Made by a program: the position numbers and the translations under genes. Positions 1-8,003 of a DNA stretch of 64,000 nucleotides are shown here, piece after piece. The stretch spans positions 1 through 64,000 of the forward strand of contig SCOX01000001.1 in the NCBI GenBank assembly GCA_005503055.1, in the 5' to 3' direction. Every line of letters begins with the position of its first letter. Within the stretch, counting starts at the first letter, position 1. The notes beneath the pieces were generated by a model. That model searched no databases. It was not told where the DNA came from and saw nothing but the letters and a program-made list of their open reading frames with translations. Source of the DNA: Lysobacteraceae bacterium P (lineage in GTDB: Bacteria > Pseudomonadota > Gammaproteobacteria > Xanthomonadales > Xanthomonadaceae).

Positions 1-162
1 AGGTCGCAATACCGGTTCGGCGCGCATGGCGCGCTCCGTTCCTTCTGTGAGGTCGCAATACCGGTTCGGCGCGCATGGCGCGCTCCGTTCCTTCTGTGAG
101 GTCGCAATACCGGTTCGGCGCGCATGGCGCGCTCCGTTCCTTCTGTGAGGTCGCAATACCGG
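1..162. repeat. 49-bp tandem repeat, about 3.3 copies, in the pnp leader
   Basis: Three identical 49-bp units start at 1, 50 and 99. A partial fourth unit covers 148-162. The array begins at the window edge, so more copies may lie upstream. Each unit contains GCGCGC-ATG-GCGCGC, which can form a 6-bp stem with a 3-nt loop, so a transcript through the array would carry a series of hairpins. It lies 120 nt upstream of the pnp start, where rpsO-pnp leaders of other bacteria carry RNase III and PNPase autoregulation signals. Short reading frames crossing it are artefacts of the repeat. Confidence 0.95.
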
Positions 163-280
163 CAACACCGGGCGCATTGCGCGTCCATGGAATCAACACC
201 GAATTCAGGCCGCACCGCGGCCGACCGGAGCGGGGCAGGGGCCTCGACCGGATCGCATCAGAAACGACAGGAACCCACCC

Positions 281-2389
281 GTGGCAAAAATCACCAAGAC
301 CTTCCAGTACGGCGCCCATCAGGTAACGCTGGAGACCGGCGAGATCGCCCGCCAGGCCGGCGGCGCCGTCATCGTCAAGATGGACGACACCGTGCTGCTG
401 GTCACCGCCGTGGCGGCCAAGTCCGCCCGCGAAGGCCAGGACTTCTTCCCGCTGACGGTCGACTACCAGGAGAAGTTCTACGCCGGTGGCCGCATTCCGG
501 GGGGCTTCTTCAAGCGCGAAGGCCGTGCGACCGAGAAGGAAACGCTGATCTCGCGCCTGATCGACCGTCCGATCCGCCCGCTGTTCCCGGAAGACTTCAA
601 GAACGAAGTCCAGGTCATCGCCACGGTGATGTCGCTGAACCCGGAGGTCGACGGTGACATCCCGGCGCTGATCGGCGCCTCGGCTGCCGTCGCCCTCACC
701 GGCGCCCCGTTCCAGGGCCCGATCGGCGCGGCCAAGGTCGGCTACAAGAACGGCGAGTACATCCTCAACCCGACCGCTTCGCAGCTGGCCGACTCCGATC
801 TGGAGCTGGTGGTTGCCGGTACGTCCAACGCCGTGCTGATGGTCGAGTCCGAAGCCAAGGGCCTATCGGAAGAAGTGATGCTCGGCGCGGTGATGTTCGG
901 CCATCGCGAGATGCAGAAGGTCATCAACGCCATCAACGAGCTGGTCACCGAAGCCGGTCGCCCGTCGTGGAACTGGCAGGCCCCGGCCAAGAACGAGTCG
1001 ATGATCGCGGCACTGAAGGAAGGCGTCGGCGATCAGCTGTCGCAGGCCTTCCAGGTGCGCGACAAGCTGCAGCGTCGCGACGCCATCTCGGCGATCAAGA
1101 AGGACGTGCTGGGCTCGCTGTCGGCCCGTGCCGAATCCGAGGGCTGGAACGCCGCCGAACTGGGCAAGGAGTTCGGCGAGCTCGAATACCAGACCATGCG
1201 CAACGCCGTGCTGAGCACCAAGGTCCGCATCGACGGCCGCGCGCTCGACACCGTTCGCCCGATCAGCTCGAAGGTCTCGGTCCTGCCGCGTACCCACGGC
1301 TCGGCGCTTTTCACGCGCGGCGAGACGCAGGCGATCGTGGTCGTCACGCTGGGCACCGCGCGCGATGGCCAGATCATCGACGCCGTCTCCGGCGAGTACA
1401 AAGAGAACTTCCTGTTCCACTACAACTTCCCGCCTTACTCGGTCGGTGAAGCCGGCCGCATGATGGGCCCGAAGCGTCGCGAAATCGGCCACGGCCGCCT
1501 CGCCAAGCGCGGCGTGCTGGCGGTGATGCCGTCGCTCGAGGAGTTCCCGTACACCATTCGCGTGGTGTCGGAAATCACCGAGTCGAACGGTTCCTCTTCG
1601 ATGGCCTCGGTCTGCGGTTCCTCGCTGGCGCTGATGGATGCGGGCGTGCCGGTCAAGGCACCGGTCGCCGGCATCGCGATGGGCCTGGTCAAGGAAGGCG
1701 ACAACTTCGTCGTCCTCAGCGACATCCTGGGCGACGAGGATCACCTCGGCGACATGGACTTCAAGGTGGCCGGCACGTCGGAAGGCATCTCGGCGCTGCA
1801 GATGGACATCAAGATCCAGGGCATCACCGAAGAAATCATGAAGGTCGCGCTGACCCAGGCCAAGGCCGGTCGCCTGCACATCCTGGGCGAGATGGCCAAC
1901 GCACTGACCGCTCCGCGCGGTGAGCTGAGCGACTACGCGCCGCGCCTGCTGACGATGAAGATCCACCCGGACAAGATCCGCGAAGTGATCGGCAAGGGTG
2001 GTTCGACCATCCAGGCCATCACCAAGGAAACCGGTACGCAGATCGACATCCAGGACGACGGCACGATCGTCATCGCTTCGGTCAACGCCGCGGCTGCCCA
2101 GGCTGCGAAGGCGCGCATCGAGCAGATCACGTCCGACGTCGAGCCGGGCCGCATCTACGAAGGCAAGGTCGCCAAGATCATGGACTTCGGTGCGTTCGTG
2201 ACGATCCTGCCGGGCAAGGACGGCCTGGTGCACGTCTCGCAGATTTCCAGCGAGCGCGTGGAGAAGGTCTCCGACAAGCTCAAGGAAGGCGACATGGTCA
2301 AGGTGAAGGTGCTGGAAGTCGACAAGCAGGGCCGCATCCGCCTGTCGATCAAGGCCGTCGAAGAAGGCGAGGGCGTCGCGGCCGAGTAA
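281..2389 (+). CDS. pnp: polyribonucleotide nucleotidyltransferase (PNPase)
   Basis: Phosphorolytic 3'-5' exoribonuclease of the RNA degradosome; it shortens RNA from the 3' end, releasing nucleoside diphosphates. The 702-residue length is normal for the family. Two RNase PH-like domains are visible, the second containing FFPLTVD-like and [17 protein letters not shown]-type core segments. A KH domain ([13 protein letters not shown], about residues 560-580) and a C-terminal S1 domain ([18 protein letters not shown], about 620-690) follow. The start is GTG at 281, preceded by AGGA at 269-272 with suitable spacing. Its leader holds a 49-bp repeat array, and a strong terminator follows the stop codon. 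Confidence 0.98.
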   Translation: MAKITKTFQYGAHQVTLETGEIARQAGGAVIVKMDDTVLLVTAVAAKSAREGQDFFPLTVDYQEKFYAGGRIPGGFFKREGRATEKETLISRLIDRPIRPLFPEDFKNEVQVIATVMSLNPEVDGDIPALIGASAAVALTGAPFQGPIGAAKVGYKNGEYILNPTASQLADSDLELVVAGTSNAVLMVESEAKGLSEEVMLGAVMFGHREMQKVINAINELVTEAGRPSWNWQAPAKNESMIAALKEGVGDQLSQAFQVRDKLQRRDAISAIKKDVLGSLSARAESEGWNAAELGKEFGELEYQTMRNAVLSTKVRIDGRALDTVRPISSKVSVLPRTHGSALFTRGETQAIVVVTLGTARDGQIIDAVSGEYKENFLFHYNFPPYSVGEAGRMMGPKRREIGHGRLAKRGVLAVMPSLEEFPYTIRVVSEITESNGSSSMASVCGSSLALMDAGVPVKAPVAGIAMGLVKEGDNFVVLSDILGDEDHLGDMDFKVAGTSEGISALQMDIKIQGITEEIMKVALTQAKAGRLHILGEMANALTAPRGELSDYAPRLLTMKIHPDKIREVIGKGGSTIQAITKETGTQIDIQDDGTIVIASVNAAAAQAAKARIEQITSDVEPGRIYEGKVAKIMDFGAFVTILPGKDGLVHVSQISSERVEKVSDKLKEGDMVKVKVLEVDKQGRIRLSIKAVEEGEGVAAE

Positions 2390-2426
2390 GTCGCGCGCAT
2401 CCCTTCGGCGACATCGCCGGAACATG

Positions 2427-2453
2427 AAAAAGCGGGCTTCGGCCCGCTTTTTC
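2427..2453 (+). terminator. Rho-independent terminator of pnp
   Basis: AAAAAGCGGGC, TTCG tetraloop, then GCCCGCTTTTT: an uninterrupted stem with flanking A and T tracts, 38 nt after the pnp stop codon. The symmetry of the A and T tracts means it could work in both directions. Confidence 0.93.
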
Positions 2454-2532
2454 TTTGCGGCGCTTTCAACGCGCGGCGGCCCATCCGGGGCGCGCCTTGC
2501 TACGCTTGCGAAATCTTCAGGGAGAAAACCGC

Positions 2533-3177
2533 ATGGCGTCGGGATCGCAAGAGCTTGAACGCTTCGTCTACGAAGCACTGTTGCGTGGTGAGTCCAGGGA
2601 ATCGATCGCACGCGCCCTGGCTGGCGCGGGTTGGCGCGACGACCAGACCCGCGGTGTCATCGATGCCTACGCCGACACGCCCTATGTGATTCCCGTGCCG
2701 CGGCCGCGCGCTTCGGTCTCCGCGCGCGAGGCCTTCCTGTACCTGGTGCTGTTCGCGTCTCTGTATTTCGCGGCCTGGCACCTGGGCAGCCTGTTGTTCG
2801 ACCTCATCAACCGCGCCTGGCCGGACGCGGCCGACCAGGATTACGCGAGGCAGTTCCTCGATCGCTCGATCCGTTGGTCGACCGCGGCGCTGATCATCAC
2901 GTTCCCGGTATTCGCCTTCGTGTCCCACTACATTTCCAGGGACGTGGCGCGCCATCCGATCAAACGGCTCTCGCCCGTGCGCCGGTGGCTGACGTACCTG
3001 ACCTTGTTCGTCGCCGCGACGGTGCTGATCTGCGACATGACCACCCTGGTCTTCAACCTGCTGGGCGGGGAGCTGACGACGCGCTTCGTGCTCAAGGTGC
3101 TGGTGGTGGCCACGATCGCCGGCGGCGCGTTCGGCTGGTACCTGCACGACCTGCGCCGCGAAGAGGTGGACGCATGA
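2533..3177 (+). CDS. DUF5671-type multi-pass membrane protein
   Basis: A 214-residue protein of unknown function. The N-terminal 55 residues are soluble and contain LLRGESRESIARALAGAGW, a helical segment of the sort found in small regulatory domains. Four hydrophobic segments follow, at roughly residues 65-90, 115-140, 155-180 and 188-205. I assign it to the DUF5671 family from its overall pattern. The start is ATG 2533, placed behind AGGGAGA at 2519-2525; a longer reading upstream would run into the pnp terminator. It overlaps the next gene by 4 nt (ATGA), so the two are probably co-transcribed. Confidence 0.85.
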   Translation: MASGSQELERFVYEALLRGESRESIARALAGAGWRDDQTRGVIDAYADTPYVIPVPRPRASVSAREAFLYLVLFASLYFAAWHLGSLLFDLINRAWPDAADQDYARQFLDRSIRWSTAALIITFPVFAFVSHYISRDVARHPIKRLSPVRRWLTYLTLFVAATVLICDMTTLVFNLLGGELTTRFVLKVLVVATIAGGAFGWYLHDLRREEVDA

Positions 3178-3602
3178 GCGGCGCCACGGGGCGTTGGATA
3201 CTGATCGTCGCGGCCGTGGCGGTGGCGGCGACGGTGGTGGCGGCGATAGCGGTGCTGGGCACGCCAGGCGCGCAGCGGCAGTTGCGCCAGGACGAGCGGC
3301 GCGTGCGCGATCTGTCCAGCTTGCAGGACGAGATCGAGGCATGGGCCAAGCAACGCGGCGCGTTGCCGGCCGACCTTGCCGTACTCGCCCGGCGTCCGGG
3401 CGTGCGACTGGCGACGACCGATCCCTTCAACGCGCAGCCCTACGCCTACCGCGTCGTCGACGCCCGAAACTACCGTCTGTGCGCGACCTTCGACACCGAC
3501 ACCGCCGAAGTCCGCAGCGATCGTGGTAGCGCACGTACGTGGCGGCATCCGCGCGGGAACTATTGCTTCGACCTCGTGCTGCCGCCGCCCAAGGCCGATT
3601 GA
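3174..3602 (+). CDS. small membrane-anchored or exported hypothetical protein
   Basis: 142 residues. One N-terminal hydrophobic helix (about residues 8-30) is followed by a soluble domain with a charged, possibly coiled segment (QRQLRQDERRVRDLSSLQDEIEAW). A later stretch with PFNAQPYAYRV and paired cysteines (RLCATF and GNYCFD) could form a disulfide outside the cytoplasm. I do not recognise the family. The ATG sits inside the stop of the preceding DUF5671 gene (ATGA), so translational coupling and a shared membrane role are likely. No catalytic motif is visible. Confidence 0.8.
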   Translation: MSGATGRWILIVAAVAVAATVVAAIAVLGTPGAQRQLRQDERRVRDLSSLQDEIEAWAKQRGALPADLAVLARRPGVRLATTDPFNAQPYAYRVVDARNYRLCATFDTDTAEVRSDRGSARTWRHPRGNYCFDLVLPPPKAD

Positions 3603-3644
3603 AACCGGGACGCCGGCACGCGTCGGCGGGGCGCCATCATTCGC

Positions 3645-3671
3645 TGTCACAGATGCGCCCCCATCACCGTC
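3645..3671 (+). promoter_or_regulatory. ECF41-type promoter in front of the sigma factor gene
   Basis: TGTCACA at 3645-3651, exactly 16 nt, then CGTC at 3668-3671. This is the promoter pattern described for ECF41 sigma factors. It lies about 33 nt upstream of an ECF41-type sigma gene, so it probably gives positive autoregulation. An identical arrangement occurs at 4592-4618. Confidence 0.8.
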
Positions 3672-3703
3672 CTGGTTTGCATCGCCCCACGTCGAGATGC
3701 CCC

Positions 3704-4573
3704 ATGTCCGCGATCCTGGACACCGATTTCGAATCCCACCGCCCACGCCTGATGGCGCTCGCCTACCGGCTGCTGGGCAGTCGCAGCGATGCCGAGGAGG
3801 TCGTGCAGGACGCCTGGCTGCGCTGGCACCAAGCCGACCGTTCGACCATCCGCGAGCCGGAAGCCTGGCTGGTAACGACCACCACGCGCCTGGGCATCGA
3901 CCGCCTGCGCCTGGCGCGCAACGAGCGCGAGGTCTACCCCGGTCCGTGGCTGCCCGAACCGCTCAGCGCCGACGACGCGCCCGGTCCGGAGCAGCAGGCC
4001 GACATCGCCGGGCAGGTGTCGCTGGCCTTCCTCGCGGTGCTGGAGAAACTGGGACCGGAGGAACGTGCCGCCTTCCTGCTGAAGGAAGTGTTCGACTACG
4101 ACTATCCGCAGATCGCCGAACTGCTCGGGCACACCGAGGCGAACTGCCGCCAGATGGTGAGCCGCGCCCGCACGCGCGTGCAGGCCGAACGCCCGCGTTT
4201 CACGGTCGCGCCGGACACGCACCGCCGCCTGCTCGAGCGCTTCATGCAGGCGATGCAGCGCGGCGATCGCGATTCCATCATCGCCTTGCTGCACGCCGAC
4301 GCGCGCCTGGTCGCCGACGGCGGCGGCAAGGTCACGGCGGTGGGCCGGCCATTGCAGGGCGCCGAGCGCATCGCAGACCTCTACCGGATGGTGGCGCGCC
4401 GCACGCAGGACATCTCCGAAGTGCGCCTGGGCCACGTCAACGGCGAGCCGGCGGTGCTGCGCTGGATGGATGGCCGGTTGCAGTCGATCACCACGATCGT
4501 CATGGACGAGGAGGGCCGCATCACCCAGCTGTTCTCCGTTCTGAATCCCGACAAACTACGCGGGTTGCTCTAA
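3704..4573 (+). CDS. ECF41-family RNA polymerase sigma factor with SnoaL-like C-terminal domain
   Basis: 289 residues. Region sigma-2 (about 10-75: ALAYRLLGSRSDAEEVVQDAWLRW) and sigma-4 (about 110-160, helix-turn-helix around YPQIAELLGHTEANCRQMVSRARTR) are followed by a SnoaL/NTF2-like extension of about 125 residues. Three ECF41 signature motifs are present: WLPEP in the linker, DGGGK in the C-terminal domain and NPDKL at the end. In this family the fused domain modulates sigma activity in place of a separate anti-sigma factor, and none is seen nearby. The start ATG 3704 lies downstream of an ECF41-type promoter. The usual ECF41 partner, a carboxymuconolactone-decarboxylase-like gene, follows. 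Confidence 0.94.
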   Translation: MSAILDTDFESHRPRLMALAYRLLGSRSDAEEVVQDAWLRWHQADRSTIREPEAWLVTTTTRLGIDRLRLARNEREVYPGPWLPEPLSADDAPGPEQQADIAGQVSLAFLAVLEKLGPEERAAFLLKEVFDYDYPQIAELLGHTEANCRQMVSRARTRVQAERPRFTVAPDTHRRLLERFMQAMQRGDRDSIIALLHADARLVADGGGKVTAVGRPLQGAERIADLYRMVARRTQDISEVRLGHVNGEPAVLRWMDGRLQSITTIVMDEEGRITQLFSVLNPDKLRGLL

Positions 4574-4591
4574 GCGAATCCGGTGCGTGGG

Positions 4592-4618
4592 TGTCACAAC
4601 CGGGCACTTGGATCCGTC
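4592..4618 (+). promoter_or_regulatory. ECF41-type promoter in front of the CMD-like gene
   Basis: TGTCACA at 4592-4598, a 16-nt spacer, then CGTC at 4615-4618. Elements and spacer length match the copy before the sigma gene. The motif ends 45 nt before the start of the carboxymuconolactone-decarboxylase-like gene, which makes that gene the likely direct target. Confidence 0.82.
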
Positions 4619-4663
4619 TTTACTCATGAAGCGGCCACCGTGGTCGCCACAGTGAGAAACGAC

Positions 4664-5113
4664 ATGAACGCTGCAACCCATATCGACTACACCGCCGCAT
4701 CCCCGGACGCCTTCAACCACCTGCTACAGCTCAGCACCGGTCTGCACAAGGGACCGCTGGGTCACACGCTGGTGGAGCTGGTCTCGCTGCGCGCCTCGCA
4801 GATCAACGGCTGCGTGTTCTGCCTGGACATGCACTCCACCCTGTTGCGCAAGGCGGGCATGAGCCAGCGCAAACTCGACACGGTTCCCGCCTGGCGCGAA
4901 AGCCCGCTGTTCGACGCCCGTGAACGCGCCGCATTGGCCTGGACCGAAACGCTCAACGCCATCGGCTCCGCACAGGTGCCGGACGATGCGCTGGAGCAGG
5001 CGCGCGAACACTTCGACGAACGCGAGCTGTCGGACCTGACCTTCGCCGTCGCCGCGATCCGCGCCTGGAACGTCCTCAACGTCGGCCTGCGCAAGCCGCT
5101 GCCGGAGGCGTGA
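4664..5113 (+). CDS. carboxymuconolactone decarboxylase/AhpD-like protein
   Basis: 149 residues of the CMD/AhpD fold. The redox-active CxxC with downstream His is seen as GCVFCLDMH (about residues 46-54), as in alkylhydroperoxidase D. An antioxidant or peroxidase-like role is therefore plausible, but the substrate is unknown. ATG 4664 is chosen because it is the first Met that keeps the conserved N terminus and lies just behind the ECF41-type promoter. Genes of this family are the classic neighbours and targets of ECF41 sigma factors, so this is probably a two-gene stress regulon. The inducing signal cannot be read from the sequence. Confidence 0.9.
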   Translation: MNAATHIDYTAASPDAFNHLLQLSTGLHKGPLGHTLVELVSLRASQINGCVFCLDMHSTLLRKAGMSQRKLDTVPAWRESPLFDARERAALAWTETLNAIGSAQVPDDALEQAREHFDERELSDLTFAVAAIRAWNVLNVGLRKPLPEA

Positions 5114-5159
5114 GTTTCATTGCCGTCGTCGCCCACGTGCGACGACGGCCGCACCGCGC

Positions 5160-5660
5160 TCAGCGGGCGTCGGCTGCGCCCCCCGCGAGGCGGCGAACAC
5201 AGGCGGCGACCATGCGATGCAAGGTCGCCAGCGCGAGGGCGAACAGTGCGAACGCGGCGACGCCGGCACTCCATGCAAGCCACACGTCGCCGCGCGGACC
5301 GGAGAACACCAGCGCGAGGTTGCCGGCGAGTGCGATCGACACCGGCAGCCAGGCCGCCGCCGCTACCAGTGACGCGATCGCGGCCAGGCGAACCCAGCCG
5401 GGCGAGGCGATCGTCACCGCCGCGCCCGCGATCGCGCACAACCCCAGCGCCGCGAGCGCGTTGCCCAGCGGCAAGCCGCCGGGAAGCCCGGTTTCCAGCC
5501 AGGGCGCACCGGTCGTCAGCGAACCCAATGCGCATGCGGCGCACGCCAGCAGTGCGCCGATCTTCCAACCCGAATACACCGTCCACGTCGTCCGATGGCG
5601 AAACGGCGAGCCTACCAAGCTCACCGTGCACGGCAAGCCGGATCGCCGCGCCGCGCTCAC
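5160..5660 (-). CDS. hypothetical integral membrane protein, third gene of a two-component operon
   Basis: 166 residues with four strongly hydrophobic segments and a short basic N terminus; no family recognised. The GTG start (5660-5658) overlaps the TGA of the histidine kinase (GTGA), so it is very probably translated from the same transcript. Its position suggests a membrane partner or output of the sensor, but nothing in the sequence shows this directly. Confidence 0.7.
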   Translation of the reverse strand: MSAARRSGLPCTVSLVGSPFRHRTTWTVYSGWKIGALLACAACALGSLTTGAPWLETGLPGGLPLGNALAALGLCAIAGAAVTIASPGWVRLAAIASLVAAAAWLPVSIALAGNLALVFSGPRGDVWLAWSAGVAAFALFALALATLHRMVAACVRRLAGGAADAR

Positions 5661-6940
5661 GTCGCCATGCGCAGCGTCGTGGTGGTGCCGTGGCCTTCAT
5701 CTGAGGCGATATCGAGCTGCCAGCCCAGGTGCTCGCACAGGCGCGAGATCAGGTCCAGGCCGATGCCGCCACCATCGCGCCCGCCGCCGCGCGCGACCCG
5801 CGCGTAGATCTGCGCGATTTCCTCCGGCGTCATGCCGTGGCCGGGATCGTCGATGACCACCGTCGCCGGCGTTTCCAGACGGATCGTGATGCGGCCGCGG
5901 TCGCTGTGCTCGATCGCGTTGCGCAGCAGATTGCCGATGGCCGCCTGCACGATCGGGAGCGGCGCGAGGATCTCGCACGAAGGCAGCGCGACGATATCCA
6001 GTTGCAGGTCCTTGTCGCGGGTGAGGTGGCGATGGTCCTCGACGATCTCGGGAATCAGCTGGTCCAGTGCGACGTGATCGCTCGAACGCGCCAGTCGCGC
6101 CGGATCCTTCGCCAGCACCAGCAGCAGCGAGATGAGCTGCTCCACTTCGCGCGTGGTGCGCTGGATGCGGGTGAGCTGTCCGCGCGCGGCTTCGGGCAGC
6201 TGCGGCTGCTGCAGCGCAATCTCGGCCGCCCCGCCGATGACCGCCACCGGCGTGCGCAGCTCGTGGCTGGCGCTGTCGATGAAGACGCGCTCGCGTTCGA
6301 CGAAGCGATCGTTGCGTTGCAGGTAATCGTTGAGGGCGTCGGCGATCACCACCAGTTCCGCACTGGCCGAAGGCGGGATGTGGACGCGTTGGCCGGCCTG
6401 GTCGGGGCGCAGGGCTGCGATCGACTGCGCCATGTCGCGCAGTGGCCGCACCAGCCGGTTCACGCTCCAGGCGATGGCGACGCCGAGCAGGACGATCAGC
6501 GTAATCGCCGAGCCGACCATCGTCAGTCCCATGTCGAATTCGCGTTCTTCCAGGTCGGTGATGTCCAGCGCGAGGACCAACGGACTGCCGTCCACTTCGC
6601 GCACCAGCGCGACGCGTTCCACGCCGTCGACGATGATCTCGTCGTACACGCCCGGCGCGACGCCGCGCAGTGGCGCGGGCACGGCCTGAGGATCGCGGCC
6701 GTCGTAGAGCGAGATGTTGCGCGTGTTGGTCCAGCGGTAGCTGGGATCCCGGGCCCGCAGTTCCAGCAGGTGATCCATCTCCGAGTCCAGCAGCGTCTGC
6801 CAGACCAGTTGTTCGGCGTGCTCGTTGACGATGATGCCGTTCACGACCACCGCGACGCTGAGCACCACCACGTAGCCGAACAAGCCCAGCAGGATGCGCC
6901 GGCGAAGGCCGGAACGGGTCGGACTCATGGGGTCGCTCAT
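5657..6940 (-). CDS. membrane sensor histidine kinase
   Basis: 427 residues. Transmembrane helix 1 at about 15-40 and helix 2 at about 160-185 flank a periplasmic sensing loop of about 120 residues. A HAMP segment (VNRLVRPLRDMAQSI) follows. The HisKA box SASHELRTP carries the phospho-acceptor His near residue 226, and the HATPase domain shows NLLRNAIEHS (N box), DPGHGM (G1) and GGGIGLDLI (G2). It autophosphorylates and passes phosphate to the OmpR-type regulator encoded immediately upstream. ATG 6940 overlaps the regulator stop codon (ATGA); a second in-frame ATG exists at 6928. The stimulus is unknown. Confidence 0.93.
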   Translation of the reverse strand: MSDPMSPTRSGLRRRILLGLFGYVVVLSVAVVVNGIIVNEHAEQLVWQTLLDSEMDHLLELRARDPSYRWTNTRNISLYDGRDPQAVPAPLRGVAPGVYDEIIVDGVERVALVREVDGSPLVLALDITDLEEREFDMGLTMVGSAITLIVLLGVAIAWSVNRLVRPLRDMAQSIAALRPDQAGQRVHIPPSASAELVVIADALNDYLQRNDRFVERERVFIDSASHELRTPVAVIGGAAEIALQQPQLPEAARGQLTRIQRTTREVEQLISLLLVLAKDPARLARSSDHVALDQLIPEIVEDHRHLTRDKDLQLDIVALPSCEILAPLPIVQAAIGNLLRNAIEHSDRGRITIRLETPATVVIDDPGHGMTPEEIAQIYARVARGGGRDGGGIGLDLISRLCEHLGWQLDIASDEGHGTTTTLRMAT

Positions 6941-7659
6941 GGGGGCGTATCGATGGAGGTTGCGTCCGGCCCGCCGGCGGGTGCGGTTCCGGCCTGCGCG
7001 ATGCGATACCCCACGCGCGGCAGCGTCTGGATCAGCTTCGCCGAAAAGGGGCCGTCCACGCTGCGCCGCAGTTCGTAGATGTGCGAGCGGAGCATGTCGC
7101 CATCGGGTGGATCGTCGCCCCATAGCGCGTGTTCGAGGCGTTCGCGCGTGACGGCCGCGGGGCTGGCCTGCATCAGCACTTCCAGCAACTTGCGGCACGC
7201 CGGATACAGGTGCAGCGAACGTCCCGCGCGCGTGACCTCCAGAGTGGACGTATCCAGACGCAGGTCGCCGACCTGCAGCGTCTTGCTGCGTCCGCGTCCG
7301 CGCGAACGGGCGACCAGCGCTTCCAGGCGCACTTCCAGTTCGGGCAGGTGGAAGGGCTTGGTGAGGTAGTCGTCCGCACCGGCGCGGAAACCGGCGATCT
7401 TGTCGGGAAGTTCGTCGCGCGCGGTGAGCATCAGCACCGGCGTATCGCGTCCGGCCTCGCGCAACCGGCTGAGGACTTCGCGGCCGTCCATGCGCGGCAG
7501 CATCCAGTCGAGGACGATCGCATCGAATTCGGTCGTGATCGCCAGGTGCAATCCGGTGGGGCCGTCCGGCGCGGCGTCGAGCGTGTAGCCGCGCGCGTCG
7601 AAGTATTCGAACAGGTTGGCGACCAGGTTGCGATTGTCTTCCACGACCAGCACGCGCAT
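6937..7659 (-). CDS. OmpR/PhoB-family response regulator
   Basis: 240 residues. The receiver domain (1-120) has the acidic pair E7/D8, phospho-acceptor D51 (IVLDWMLPRMDG), the conserved TAR and a KPF lysine. A winged-helix DNA-binding domain (about 130-220) contains the family segment ALWGDDPPDGDMLRSHIYELRR and ends in RVGYRI. It is the first gene of an operon with the histidine kinase and a small membrane protein. Its target genes cannot be told from this window. A Pro/Gly-rich tail of about 20 residues extends beyond the usual end. Confidence 0.95.
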   Translation of the reverse strand: MRVLVVEDNRNLVANLFEYFDARGYTLDAAPDGPTGLHLAITTEFDAIVLDWMLPRMDGREVLSRLREAGRDTPVLMLTARDELPDKIAGFRAGADDYLTKPFHLPELEVRLEALVARSRGRGRSKTLQVGDLRLDTSTLEVTRAGRSLHLYPACRKLLEVLMQASPAAVTRERLEHALWGDDPPDGDMLRSHIYELRRSVDGPFSAKLIQTLPRVGYRIAQAGTAPAGGPDATSIDTPP

Positions 7660-8003
7660 CGATGGTCCGTCCTCGTCGGCTCATGGGCGCGGACACGCCT
7701 GCCGGCATTGTGCGCCGCCATGCGTGGGAATGCCGTGGGAACGCCGTCGCTGAAGCACCGTCGAAACGCGGCCTGGACGGCGCGCATGAGCACGCCGGAG
7801 ACGGATCGCAGCCCGGGTTCGGTCGAGGCCGGCCGTCGCGCCGTGCCACGTTCATCCAGACGCGGCGCGGGGTGCGCCAGCCGGACCGGCTCCTCCAGAC
7901 CCGGAGCGGCTCTGCTGGCAAGTGTCGGCAGTGGGTGGCCGCATGGCAGGCGTGGGGCGCGTCGCCCGTGCGCCATCCTCCGCACGATCGAGGAGGCGGT
8001 GCG
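7660..8003. other. intergenic region between divergent regulator and protease genes
   Basis: 344 nt separating the divergently transcribed two-component operon and the HExxH protease gene. It must hold both promoters. No clear -35/-10 pair, palindrome or repeat stands out apart from the strong ribosome binding site GGAGG at 7990-7995 for the protease gene. Confidence 0.5.

Noticed and set aside
75-657. Small genes in the 49-bp repeats
   Set aside because: The frames are formed by repeat units and by other phases of pnp, with no ribosome binding site or family resemblance.
863-2611. Long open frame on the minus strand across pnp
   Set aside because: It is the mirror of the pnp codon pattern in a GC-rich genome, with Arg/His/Asp-rich composition and no domain or start signal.
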